From the NCBI GenBank assembly GCA_026987025.1, contig JALSNJ010000026.1:275447-339446 (forward strand): a stretch of DNA of 64,000 nucleotides, in the 5' to 3' direction. Below are positions 51,322 through 59,871 of the stretch, one piece after another; the first letter of the stretch is position 1; every line of letters starts with the position of its first letter. A program made the position numbers and the translations under genes. The stretch comes from Candidatus Aminicenantota bacterium. GTDB taxonomy: Bacteria; Acidobacteriota; Aminicenantia; S016-38. Below the pieces are notes generated by a model, which saw only the letters and a program-made list of their open reading frames with translations, did not search any database and had not been told where the DNA came from.

Positions 51322-52584
51322 TTAAAAAAGGGTGTCCTGAATCGTTTCTTCTTCTCCAAAGGGATCTATTACCCCATATACTCCGTCGTATCCCGGCTCC
51401 ACCCTGACCCTGCCCTGCCTCATATTCTCCACAGCCTTGCCGACCCTGGGGCCCAGAACCCTCCTTATTTCCTCCAGGGGGGTCCGAGTAAGTATGCTGA
51501 ACTCATCCCCCAGGTAATTTATAGCAGAAAAATAGGCCTCCATAACGGACTTGCTATGCTTTCCTTTTCCCTGGGCCTTGGCTATTATTTCCTGGAGGGG
51601 AAAGAGGTGTTGATAATCCACTGCGTTTTCCGGCCTGTATCCCTCTTCTCTATCAGCCAGAACCTCCACCCGGTGAGCCACCCCCACTGTAAGGGGTTTT
51701 CCGCATACAGGGCAGAGGTTTTTTAGCCTGATGGCATCTTTGGGAGAAAGCCTGACCCCGCAGTTCCTGTGGCCGTCGTAATGGTACTTCCCCTCCTCGG
51801 GAAAGAACTCTATGGTCTTTAAAAAGCCCTTTCTGGTCTTTATGGCCTGGATTATTCCCTTGTAGGAAAGCTCTGTATCAAAAAGGTTGGCCTCCCTCCC
51901 TAAATTGGCCGGGGAATGGGCATCGGAGTTGGAAACCAAAGTGTATTTGTCCAAGGAGGAAAGCCTCCAGTTCATGGGAGGGTCCGAGCTAAGACCCGTC
52001 TCCAGGGCCAATATATGTTCCGCCAGGTCCCCGCAACACTCCTCTATGGAATCGAACCCTGAGTTGGCCCCGAAAAGAGAAAACCATGGGGTCCAGATAT
52101 GGGCCGGGATTATTCCAGCGGAAGGGGCAGCGGACTTTACCAGCTCAATGAATTCCTTAGTGTCCATGCCGAAGGTGGGCCTTCCGTCGGCCTGGAGGTT
52201 CCCCCGGGCCGCCAGGACGGAATTTATAGATTGGGCATCCTCCAGGTTCTCCGCCAAAACCACCAAGTGGATTTTCCTGACCCTTTTTCCCAGATTGTAT
52301 ATAAGGCTAACCTCCACCGAAAGGATAAAATAAACTTCCCCTGGCTGAACCTCCACCGGATAATCCTCCCCCCTGACGGGTTCCCTCAGGGAAAGAAGCC
52401 CGTTACCCTCTTCCTTCAGCTGAGTTTTTATGTTGAAGAACCAATCGGGATGGGTAAAATCGCCGGTGGCCACCACCTTTAAACCCTTGGCCTTGGCCCA
52501 GGACGCCATATTCGCCAGGTCCATGTCCTTGGAGGTGGCCCGGGAATACTTGGAATGGACATGAAGGTCCGCTAAAAACCTCAT
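51322..52584 (-). CDS. Endonuclease Q family PHP-domain nuclease
   Basis: The 420-residue protein has a PHP fold: ADLHVHSKYSRATSKDMDL (5-23) with the metal-binding DxHxHS, then ATGDFTHPDW and SNSDAHSPANLGRE. A cysteine zinc finger follows (about 270-295: NCGVRLSPKD, LCPVCGKPL) and a C-terminal HhH-like tail (about 360-410). This order matches EndoQ, which cuts 5' of deaminated bases (uracil, hypoxanthine, xanthine) and abasic sites in Thermococcales and some bacteria. Activity here is inferred. It overlaps the upstream gene by 4 nt. Confidence 0.82.
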   Translation of the reverse strand: MRFLADLHVHSKYSRATSKDMDLANMASWAKAKGLKVVATGDFTHPDWFFNIKTQLKEEGNGLLSLREPVRGEDYPVEVQPGEVYFILSVEVSLIYNLGKRVRKIHLVVLAENLEDAQSINSVLAARGNLQADGRPTFGMDTKEFIELVKSAAPSAGIIPAHIWTPWFSLFGANSGFDSIEECCGDLAEHILALETGLSSDPPMNWRLSSLDKYTLVSNSDAHSPANLGREANLFDTELSYKGIIQAIKTRKGFLKTIEFFPEEGKYHYDGHRNCGVRLSPKDAIRLKNLCPVCGKPLTVGVAHRVEVLADREEGYRPENAVDYQHLFPLQEIIAKAQGKGKHSKSVMEAYFSAINYLGDEFSILTRTPLEEIRRVLGPRVGKAVENMRQGRVRVEPGYDGVYGVIDPFGEEETIQDTLF

Positions 52585-53549
52585 GGTAGGTTCTCCTTCA
52601 GGAAAAATTTTAAATAGGATTTAGGGAGCCCCAAAAAGGTTTCCCTATAAATCATATCGCATTTCTGACAGCGAGGGTGCTTGGGATTACTTTCCCTCTG
52701 GAAAGAGCGTCTAAGCTCGGCCATTGTCTCGCCGTTCCATATGTCAAGAAGAGCATCTCTGGTGGCATCACCAATTATTATCTCCCCGAAAAAGTCCTGG
52801 GGACAGGCAGGGACCTTTCCATCGTAGAAAACCGTCATGGAGTAATAGGGAAAGGTGCAGGGCACATAGTTTCCCCTGGGAGGTTCACCGTAAAGACCTG
52901 CCCAGTTGTGAATTCTCCGCACGATGAACTGGTCCAGGGGGAGACCCTGAAATTTTGCCTTAAATTCCTTTCGCTCCCTTTCCAGTTCTTTTTTCTCCCT
53001 TCTGACCACCTCCATCACTTCCAGGACCGCATAGGGTTTCTCAGAACCCAATCTCTTCTTCTCCTCCAGGAACCCAATTATATTCTCAAGCACCTCTTCA
53101 AATTTGGCCCCTACCCTTATTTTTTCGTACATTTCCTTGTCATAACCGTCAAAGGAAAAGGATATAAAATCAAGCCCTGCCTTTATAAGCTCCCTTGAAT
53201 ATTCTCTGGTAAGAAGGGTGGCGTTGGTATGAAGCCGGGGCCTCAGCCCGGCCCTGGCTGCAACCTCCACCATCTGCAGGAACTTCGGGTGCAGAAGGCT
53301 TTCCCCCCGATGGAAGAGGTTCACATCGTAGGCGAATTTTTTAATCTGCTCTATAAGATGAAGGAAAAGGTCCCATTCCATCATTCCCCTCTTGAGGGCG
53401 TTGTAATCCTGGCCATTGGGACACATTATGCACCTTAAATTGCATGCATTAGTGGGTTCTAACCAAATTCTGGTAGGGGGAGCTGGGATCCTTAAACTTC
53501 TTTTTCTATAATGGATGTAAAGCTTGGCCAGGTGGAAAAGGTGATTCAT
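52581..53549 (-). CDS. Radical SAM/SPASM protein
   Basis: The 322-residue protein has the radical SAM cluster motif with C36, C40 and C43 (NACNLRCIMC). The C-terminal part has further cysteines (KVPACPQDFFGEI near 247 and RCQKCDM near 296), as in SPASM proteins with auxiliary clusters. These enzymes modify peptides, carbohydrates or cofactors. No substrate candidate gene is adjacent. It overlaps the second radical SAM gene and EndoQ by 4 nt each. Confidence 0.85.
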   Translation of the reverse strand: MNHLFHLAKLYIHYRKRSLRIPAPPTRIWLEPTNACNLRCIMCPNGQDYNALKRGMMEWDLFLHLIEQIKKFAYDVNLFHRGESLLHPKFLQMVEVAARAGLRPRLHTNATLLTREYSRELIKAGLDFISFSFDGYDKEMYEKIRVGAKFEEVLENIIGFLEEKKRLGSEKPYAVLEVMEVVRREKKELERERKEFKAKFQGLPLDQFIVRRIHNWAGLYGEPPRGNYVPCTFPYYSMTVFYDGKVPACPQDFFGEIIIGDATRDALLDIWNGETMAELRRSFQRESNPKHPRCQKCDMIYRETFLGLPKSYLKFFLKENLP

Positions 53550-54607
53550 AGCTTTTCCCTTATCACATACTCAATGAATCCCGGAGCCAGGAATTTCCAG
53601 AACATTCCCTTCCTTACATAACTCAGATAGAGGTTGGCAGGTCCCACACAGGTAAAGAGACAGGGGGGATGGCGACCCTCCTTTATATCCCTCCTCAGCT
53701 CTTCGGCCCCGGGAGAAAACCATATTTCCCTGAAGGAAGTTTCCCTGAGGTTCCCAAGTTTCCTGAAGGCCACGGGACAGGGATGAACATCCCCGTTGGG
53801 ATGGATCTGCACTGAAAAATACGCTGCAATGCAGCGGAAGGACTTCTTTACCCCCTCGGGGTCCTCCACAAACTGGGGAAACTTCCTCAGATAGGCGTGA
53901 AAATGGGGAAGGTATTTAGAGAATTTTTTCAGGGCCTCCTCTATTTTTTCCCTCAGGAGGGGAACATCCTCAGACCTCAGCCCCAAATCCTCCTCCGGGG
54001 AGTATTTTTCTATGCTGTGGACAGGTTCTACAGTTACCGCATGGGCCCCCTGTTTTACCGCCATCTCTATGGTTTCCAGAAGGTAGGGGAGGTTTTTTCT
54101 GTTGAGGGTTATGTTAACAAAGACCCTGGGCTTTTCCCCGGTTTCCCTTATGTTCTTGATGGCGCCCATAACCCTGTCCCAGGCCCCCTCCACTCCCCTT
54201 ATCCAATCGTGAACCTCCCTGGGGCCGTCCAGGGAAAGGAATACAGTATCTATGCCGGTTTCGGCCAGGCGGCGGGAGTTTTTCTCATCCAGGAGCCATC
54301 CGTTGGAGTTGGCCGCCACCCTGAAGCCTAAGGATTTGGCAAAGGATAAGATATCAAAGCTTTCCCTTAGAAGGAAAAGCTCCCCCCCGGAAAATGAGAC
54401 ATATTTTCCGCCAAGCTCCCTTAGCTCCCTCAACACCTCTTTTATCCTATCTAAGGAAAGCCTGTTTTCTTCCTTTATCTTCCAAAGGTGACAATGGCGA
54501 CACCTTAAATTGCAACGGTAGGTAAGCTCCCACTGGATCTTAACCGGCCCCATAACGGGGTTGATGCCTCCGGCGAGGAACTTGGCCAAATTGGTGTAAA
54601 ATTTCAT
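53546..54607 (-). CDS. Radical SAM/SPASM protein
   Basis: The ATG at 54607 was chosen because a TTGAAA-17-TATAAT promoter ends 10 nt before it; an ATG at 54682 lies upstream of that promoter and inside gatB DNA. The 353-residue protein has the cluster motif C32, C36, C39 (YRCNLRCRHC), GGELFLL, and a SPASM region with VQIHPNGDVHPCPV and CLFTC. It resembles AdoMet enzymes of the heme/peptide-modifying group, but the substrate is unknown. First gene of a seven-gene operon. Confidence 0.85.
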   Translation of the reverse strand: MKFYTNLAKFLAGGINPVMGPVKIQWELTYRCNLRCRHCHLWKIKEENRLSLDRIKEVLRELRELGGKYVSFSGGELFLLRESFDILSFAKSLGFRVAANSNGWLLDEKNSRRLAETGIDTVFLSLDGPREVHDWIRGVEGAWDRVMGAIKNIRETGEKPRVFVNITLNRKNLPYLLETIEMAVKQGAHAVTVEPVHSIEKYSPEEDLGLRSEDVPLLREKIEEALKKFSKYLPHFHAYLRKFPQFVEDPEGVKKSFRCIAAYFSVQIHPNGDVHPCPVAFRKLGNLRETSFREIWFSPGAEELRRDIKEGRHPPCLFTCVGPANLYLSYVRKGMFWKFLAPGFIEYVIREKL

Positions 54608-54617
54608 CGGAAGGGAT

Positions 54618-54646
54618 ATTATATTTTCCCATAGGCAAATTTTCAA
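54618..54646 (-). promoter_or_regulatory. Predicted promoter of the radical SAM-EndoQ-ndk-rsb operon, leaderless
   Basis: Minus strand TTGAAA (54641-54646), 17-nt spacer, TATAAT (54618-54623), then 10 nt to the ATG with no Shine-Dalgarno. Confidence 0.6.
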
Positions 54647-54649
54647 TGC

Positions 54650-54655
54650 TATAAT
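54650..54655 (+). promoter_or_regulatory. -10 element for a leaderless gatB transcript
   Basis: TATAAT ends 10 nt before the gatB ATG at 54666. A weak -35 (TTCCCA, 54626-54631) lies 18 nt upstream. No Shine-Dalgarno is present. Confidence 0.5.
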
Positions 54656-54665
54656 AACCTCTAAA

Positions 54666-56066
54666 ATGTGGGAACCGGTCATTGGTTTGGAGATACATGT
54701 TCAACTTCAGACCTCCACCAAATTGTTTTGTTCCTGTAAAAATTCCTACGGAGACCCGCCCAACACCAATATATGCCCAGTTTGCCTGGGACATCCCGGC
54801 ACCCTTCCTGTTCTAAACGAGGAGGCGGTAAAACTGGCGGTCAAACTGGCCCTGGCTCTGAACTGCCGGGTAAACGAAACCTCCTATTTCGCCAGGAAGA
54901 ATTACTTTTACCCGGATCTTCCCAAGGGATATCAGATAACCCAGCACCGGTTCCCCCTGGCCCAGGACGGTTATATAAAACTCAGGTCGGGTAAAAAAAT
55001 AAGGATAGAACGGCTACACATAGAGGAAGATTCGGGAAAATCCATACATACTGAGAATGGGACCTTAGTGGATTTCAACAGATGCGGGGTTCCCCTGGCG
55101 GAGATAGTAACGAAGCCCGACATCTCCTCTCCGGAGGAAGCGGTGGAATTCCTTAAAACCCTGCGGTTAGCCGCCATATATGCAGGGGTGTCCGATGGGG
55201 ACATGGAAAAGGGCAACCTCAGATGCGACGCCAACCTTTCCCTCAGGCCCAGGGGCTCCGAAATCCTGGGAGTAAAAACCGAGGTAAAGAACCTGAACTC
55301 CTTCCGATTCCTGGCCAAGGCCCTGGAATACGAAATAAAGAGGCAGGAAAAAATCCTCAGCTCCGGGGGAGAGGTGAAACAGGAAACCCGGGGGTACGAT
55401 AGCCATAAGGGGATAACCTTCCCCATGAGAAGCAAGGAAGAAGCCCACGATTACAGGTATTTCCCTGAACCCGACCTTCCCCCCCTGATTTTGACCGAAG
55501 CCTACATATCCAAAGTCCGCTCTGAGATAGGGGAACTGCCCTGGGAAAGGGAGGAAAGGTATATCAGGAGCTTCGGCCTGGAGCGGGAAACCGCCAGGGT
55601 CCTCTGCTCGGAAAAGGAAATATCCCAGCTCTTTGAGGAAACCCTGAAAGATTTTCCTGATCCCAAGGAGGCCGCCAACTGGGTAAAGACCGATGTTCTA
55701 AAATGGTTCAGGGAGGGGCATTCAGTTTCCCCCTCCGCCCTGGCGAAAATTCTAAATATGGTCAAAGAGGGAAGAATATCCCGACTCCAGGCCAAGGAAG
55801 TTCTGGAGGAGACTGCCAGGGAAGGAAAGGACCCTGAGAAAATAGTGCAGGAGAGGGGTCTTCTTCAGATAAGCGATGAAACCCAGCTCAGGAGTATAAT
55901 AGAGGAGGTGATGGAGGAGTTTCCGGAAAAGGTGGAAAAGTACAGGAAGGGAAAGAAGGGACTCCTGGGCTTTTTTGTCGGTCAGGTGATGAGAAGAACC
56001 GGAGGAAAGGCCAATCCCAAGGTTGTCAATAAAATTCTGCAAGAGGTTTTAAATGGTGAGCGATAA
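54666..56066 (+). CDS. gatB: Aspartyl/glutamyl-tRNA amidotransferase subunit B
   Basis: The 466-residue protein starts EPVIGLEIHVQLQTSTKLFC, has the CPVCLGHPGTLPVLN stretch, the RxHIEEDSGKS kinase-domain signature (LHIEEDSGKSIH), RCGVPLAEIVT and a C-terminal YqeY-like tRNA-binding tail (about 320-466). It phosphorylates and transamidates Glu-tRNA-Gln or Asp-tRNA-Asn together with GatA and GatC, which are not in the window. It ends 14 nt inside the next gene. Confidence 0.96.
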   Translation: MWEPVIGLEIHVQLQTSTKLFCSCKNSYGDPPNTNICPVCLGHPGTLPVLNEEAVKLAVKLALALNCRVNETSYFARKNYFYPDLPKGYQITQHRFPLAQDGYIKLRSGKKIRIERLHIEEDSGKSIHTENGTLVDFNRCGVPLAEIVTKPDISSPEEAVEFLKTLRLAAIYAGVSDGDMEKGNLRCDANLSLRPRGSEILGVKTEVKNLNSFRFLAKALEYEIKRQEKILSSGGEVKQETRGYDSHKGITFPMRSKEEAHDYRYFPEPDLPPLILTEAYISKVRSEIGELPWEREERYIRSFGLERETARVLCSEKEISQLFEETLKDFPDPKEAANWVKTDVLKWFREGHSVSPSALAKILNMVKEGRISRLQAKEVLEETAREGKDPEKIVQERGLLQISDETQLRSIIEEVMEEFPEKVEKYRKGKKGLLGFFVGQVMRRTGGKANPKVVNKILQEVLNGER

Positions 56067-56907
56067 GGAAATCCTTAGGCTCAGAAAAATAGCCCTTAAG
56101 CTCAGGAAACACATCGTCAGGATGACCGGCCTGGCCAAATCCGGTCATCCCGGGGGCTCGCTCTCTGCGGCGGACATTGTGGCCGTGCTCTTCTTCCACA
56201 AAATGAGGCTGGACCCCAAAAACCCCCGCTGGGCTGGCAGGGATATTTTCATCCTCAGCAAGGGTCATGCCACCCCGGTCCTTTACGCAGCCCTGGCAGA
56301 AGCGGGTTTCTTCCCGGTGGAGGAGCTGCGGGACTTCAGAAAGCTCTCCTCCCATCTGCAGGGACATCCGGACAGATTGATGACCCCCGGGGTGGAAATG
56401 TCCACCGGGTCCTTAGGCCAGGGCCTTTCGGTGGCCAACGGAGTGGCTTTGGCCTTCAAACTTGATCGCTCCCCCAGGAGGGTTTACGTGCTCATAGGCG
56501 ACGGGGAGATGCAGGAGGGTCAGATCTGGGAGGCCGCCATGACAGCCTCCCATTATGCCCTGGACAATCTCACCGCCATAGTGGATTATAACGGCCTGCA
56601 GATAGACGGGCCGGTGAACGAAATAAAGAGGGTGGAGCCCGTGGCGGACAAGTGGAGGGCCTTCGGCTGGGAAGTAAGGGAAATAGATGGCCACAACATC
56701 CGACAAATAATCCAGGCGCTGGATTGGGCCGAGGGGGTAAAGGGAAAGCCTGCGGTTATAATTGCGAAAACCATAAAGGGAAAGGGGGTCTCATTTATGG
56801 AAGGAAAGGTCAAATTTCACGGAGTTCCCCCATCCCATCAAGAAATGGAAGAGGCCCTGAAGGAACTGGAGAAAAGGGAAAAGGAGCTGGAAAATGAGGG
56901 AATTTGA
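56053..56907 (+). CDS. Transketolase, N-terminal subunit
   Basis: The 284-residue protein carries the TPP-binding half: KSGHPGGSLSAADIVAVLFF, SKGHATPVLYAALAE, GSLGQGLSVANGVAL, and the GDGEMQEGQIWEAAM motif with NGLQIDGPV. It corresponds to residues about 1-300 of full transketolase and needs the subunit encoded next. Together they exchange two-carbon units in the non-oxidative pentose phosphate pathway. It starts within gatB. Confidence 0.92.
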   Translation: MVSDKEILRLRKIALKLRKHIVRMTGLAKSGHPGGSLSAADIVAVLFFHKMRLDPKNPRWAGRDIFILSKGHATPVLYAALAEAGFFPVEELRDFRKLSSHLQGHPDRLMTPGVEMSTGSLGQGLSVANGVALAFKLDRSPRRVYVLIGDGEMQEGQIWEAAMTASHYALDNLTAIVDYNGLQIDGPVNEIKRVEPVADKWRAFGWEVREIDGHNIRQIIQALDWAEGVKGKPAVIIAKTIKGKGVSFMEGKVKFHGVPPSHQEMEEALKELEKREKELENEGI

Positions 56908-57838
56908 TTTCAAGCACCTCAGGGATGCCTACGGGGAGGTTCTTCTGGAAATGGGGGAAAAATACCCCGACATAGTGGTTCTGGATGCAGACCTTTCCGG
57001 CTCTACCCGAACCGCCCGCTTCGGAGCAAGGTTCCCTGAAAGGTTCTTCAACATGGGGGTCTCTGAACAGGATATGATGTCCACCGCCGCAGGACTGGCT
57101 TTGGCCGGCAAAAGACCGGTGGTCTCCACCTTTTCCATATTTGCCACAGGAAGGGCCTGGGAACAAATCCGCCAGTCCATTGCCTATGCTAAGGCCAATG
57201 TTAAAATCGTGGCTACCCACGGAGGAGTAACGGTGGGGGAGGACGGGGCCACCCATCAAATGCTGGAGGACTTTGCCCTGATGAGGGTTCTCCCCAACAT
57301 GAGGGTTTTCTGCCCTGCCGATTACTACGAAACGAAGGCAGTGGTAAGAAGGGTTATAGAGAGCGAAGGCCCGGCTTATGTGAGGCTTTCCAGGGCCAAA
57401 TTTCCGGTAATCTTCAACGAGGATCACCAATTTGAGATAGGTAAGGCACAGGTTTTAAGGAAAGGAAAGGACCTAACGGCCATAGGTGTGGGTATAACCG
57501 TCTACAGCCTTCTTCTGGCAGCAGAGGAACTTCAAAAGGAAGGGATATCGGTGGAGGTGATAAATTCCCCCAGCATAAAACCCCTGGACGGAGAAACCAT
57601 AGAGGCTTCCGCCAGGAAAACCGGGAGGGTCTTCACCGCCGAGGAACACTCGGTCATCGGAGGGCTGGGCTCTGCGGTGGCAGAGTACCTCGCCCAGCAC
57701 TATCCTGTAAAAATGAGAATTCACGGCATTAAGGACATCTTCGGCCGTTCCGGCCAGGCCATGGAGCTTTTGGCTTATTTCCGCCTGGATCCCCGGGGGG
57801 TCAAGGAGGAAATCCTGGACTTTCTGGAAAGGGGTTAA
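56894..57838 (+). CDS. Transketolase, C-terminal subunit
   Basis: The 314-residue protein holds the pyrimidine-binding and C-terminal domains: DLSGSTRTARFGARFPERFF, GVSEQDMMSTAAGLALAGK, THGGVTVGEDGATHQMLEDF and TAEEHSVIGGLGSAVAE. It overlaps its partner by 14 nt and shares the base of TAATG with ftsE. 1-Deoxyxylulose-5-phosphate synthase is related but is a single longer chain. Confidence 0.92.
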   Translation: MREFDFKHLRDAYGEVLLEMGEKYPDIVVLDADLSGSTRTARFGARFPERFFNMGVSEQDMMSTAAGLALAGKRPVVSTFSIFATGRAWEQIRQSIAYAKANVKIVATHGGVTVGEDGATHQMLEDFALMRVLPNMRVFCPADYYETKAVVRRVIESEGPAYVRLSRAKFPVIFNEDHQFEIGKAQVLRKGKDLTAIGVGITVYSLLLAAEELQKEGISVEVINSPSIKPLDGETIEASARKTGRVFTAEEHSVIGGLGSAVAEYLAQHYPVKMRIHGIKDIFGRSGQAMELLAYFRLDPRGVKEEILDFLERG

Positions 57839-58497
57839 TGCTAAGGCTCGTGGGGGTTTACAAAACCTACGCTCCCCCTTACCACGCCCTGGAAAATGTA
57901 AGCTTTTCCGTGGAAAAGGGGGAGTTCGTATTCATTACCGGACCGTCAGGAGCTGGAAAAACCACCATAATAAAACTCATCACCAGGGAGGAAATTCCCA
58001 CCAAGGGAAGGATTTTCTTTGGCAACCACGATATTTCCAGGATAAGTCCAAGGAAGATTTTCCTTTACCGGAGGAAGCTCGGCATAGTCTTTCAGGATTT
58101 TCGGCTTATTCCATACCTTTCCGTTTACGAAAATGTGGCCCTGCCTCTTATAATCCGGGGGAAAAAGAAGAAGGAAATACAAAGGAGGGTAAACTCCCTC
58201 CTGCAGGAGTTTGAGATCGTACACAAGGCCCAGGACCTTCCCTCCTCCCTTTCCGGGGGAGAGCAACAGAGGGTGGCCATTGCCAGGGCCATAGCCGGTG
58301 GCCCGGAGCTCCTCCTGGCCGACGAACCCACCGGCAACCTGGACCCCTTCCTCTCCAAAAAAATAATGAAAATTTTCAAGCGCCTGAACCTTAAGGGAAC
58401 CACTGTGGTGGTGGCCACCCACGATACCTCCCTGGTGGAGGAATTCGGAGGGAAAATAGTGGAACTTTCCTATGGGAAAATAAAGAGGGTCCGATGA
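57838..58497 (+). CDS. ftsE: Cell-division ABC ATPase FtsE
   Basis: The 219-residue protein has Walker A GPSGAGKT (35-42), a Q-loop, signature LSGGEQQRVAIARAI and Walker B LLLADEPTGNLD. FtsE binds the membrane partner FtsX and controls septal cell-wall hydrolases. The final region (VEEFGGKIVELSYGKIKRVR) is short, as in FtsE. Overlaps ftsX by 4 nt. Confidence 0.92.
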   Translation: MLRLVGVYKTYAPPYHALENVSFSVEKGEFVFITGPSGAGKTTIIKLITREEIPTKGRIFFGNHDISRISPRKIFLYRRKLGIVFQDFRLIPYLSVYENVALPLIIRGKKKKEIQRRVNSLLQEFEIVHKAQDLPSSLSGGEQQRVAIARAIAGGPELLLADEPTGNLDPFLSKKIMKIFKRLNLKGTTVVVATHDTSLVEEFGGKIVELSYGKIKRVR

Positions 58498-59333
58498 GAA
58501 GGCTTCTTTACGGGATGAAAATTTTCCTGAGGGACCTGGCCTCCAATTCCGGCTCCTTCCTCCTTCCCCTGGCCGTTCTATCCCTTTCCGTCTTCGTGCT
58601 TTTCTGGTTTCTTTTGGCCCGACATAGCCTCTCCCTTCAAATAGAAAAACTGGGCTCCCACCTGCAGGCCAGGGTTTTCCTGGCCCCCGGGGCCTCCGCA
58701 GAAGAGGTTATCTCAGCCATAAGAAGTAAAATAAAACTTACCGGCTGGAGATACATTTCCCCAAAGGAAGCCTGGAGGGAATTCTCTAACCTCTATCCGG
58801 ATCTGGCCTCTGCCCTGGGGGAGGAAAACCCCATACCCCCCAATATTCTTCTTCTATTTCCCCCCGGCGAAGACCTGGGAAAAATAAGGGCTGCCCTCAA
58901 TGACCTGCGCCGTATAAAGGGGGTGGAGGATGTGGTATTTCAGTGGGAGGCCGTGAGAAAGCTCCGCTCCCTGAAGGGAAAATTTGAAACTGTGGGGGGA
59001 TTTTTGGTTCTCCTCCTCGGCCTTGCCTCGGCTTTAATTATAGGAAACCTGGTGGCTGTGGGGGTGGCCTCCCATCGCTGGGAAAGGAAGCTGATGGAAC
59101 TTCTCGGAGCATCCCCGGGTTTTTCCTCCGTGCCCTTTATCTTTATGGGCGGTCTCATCTCCCTGGCAGGCTCATTTCTTGGCCTGGGCCTTTTTCTCTC
59201 TTCATATCTAATTTTAAGGGTAAAATTCCCGGGGTTTTTCCAGCCCTTACCCCCGCTTTACCTGTGGTCGGTGCCCCTGGCCGCCCTTTCCGTGGGCCTG
59301 CTTTCCTCCTTTATTTCCACCAGGGAGTTTTAA
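58494..59333 (+). CDS. ftsX: Cell-division protein FtsX
   Basis: The 279-residue membrane protein has TM1 at about 20-42, an extracytoplasmic loop (about 43-165, with LGSHLQARVFLAPGASAEEV) and three more membrane segments (about 165-275, including HRWERKLMELLGASPGF between them). This is the FtsX fold. It overlaps the convergent leuD-like gene by 4 nt. Confidence 0.9.
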   Translation: MRRLLYGMKIFLRDLASNSGSFLLPLAVLSLSVFVLFWFLLARHSLSLQIEKLGSHLQARVFLAPGASAEEVISAIRSKIKLTGWRYISPKEAWREFSNLYPDLASALGEENPIPPNILLLFPPGEDLGKIRAALNDLRRIKGVEDVVFQWEAVRKLRSLKGKFETVGGFLVLLLGLASALIIGNLVAVGVASHRWERKLMELLGASPGFSSVPFIFMGGLISLAGSFLGLGLFLSSYLILRVKFPGFFQPLPPLYLWSVPLAALSVGLLSSFISTREF

Positions 59334-59824
59334 GATAGCCCCAGCCTTTTCCTTGTGTAGGGGATCAATCCCCCGGCCTTCAGAATCTCCTGGACCTTTT
59401 CAGGAAAGGGAGGAAAGGAAAACTCCCCGGCAGGGGTTATTATAAGTCCTGCCTCCAGGTCAATTTCCACCTGGTCACCCTCCTGGACTGCGTCCACGGC
59501 CTCGGGCAGCTCTATAGCTGGCAGGCCAGCGTTTATGCAGTTTCTGAAGTAGATTCTCGCAAAGGATTTGGCCACAACCGCAGCCACCCCGGAATATTTA
59601 AGGGCCAGCACCGCCTGTTCCCTGGAGGAGCCCATTCCAAAATTCTTCCCGGCGAAAACAATATCCCCGGGTTTCACCTTTTTGGGGAAATCAGGGTCCA
59701 GGTCCTCCATGGCGTGAGAAGCCATCTCCTCGGGAGAAAGGTTTTTGTAGGTATATCTTCCAGGAAATATAACATCGGTGTTTATGTCATCGCCGTATTT
59801 TAAAACCCTTCCCTTCAGCTTCAT
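59330..59824 (-). CDS. Aconitase-family dehydratase small subunit (LeuD type), orphan
   Basis: The 164-residue protein has DDINTDVIFPGRYTYKNLS (11-30) and GSSREQAV (65-72), the LeuD/DmdB pattern. Its specificity loop (GRYTYKNLS) differs from the other small subunit at 8342-8842. No large subunit lies beside it. It may pair with the large subunit at 7078-8331, giving a second substrate range, or with one outside the window. GGAGGTGAAGC precedes the ATG. Confidence 0.85.
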   Translation of the reverse strand: MKLKGRVLKYGDDINTDVIFPGRYTYKNLSPEEMASHAMEDLDPDFPKKVKPGDIVFAGKNFGMGSSREQAVLALKYSGVAAVVAKSFARIYFRNCINAGLPAIELPEAVDAVQEGDQVEIDLEAGLIITPAGEFSFPPFPEKVQEILKAGGLIPYTRKRLGLS

Positions 59825-59841
59825 GCTTCACCTCCTCAGCA

Positions 59842-59871
59842 ATTATACAAACTATCCCTCAAACCTGACAA
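59842..59871 (-). promoter_or_regulatory. Predicted promoter of the orphan leuD-like gene
   Basis: Minus strand TTGTCA (59866-59871), 18-nt spacer, TATAAT (59842-59847). It lies partly in the 3' end of the upstream gene. Confidence 0.5.

Noticed and set aside
52581..54607. Radical SAM pair as a RiPP cluster.
   Set aside because: No precursor-like small gene, leader peptidase or transporter was found beside them.
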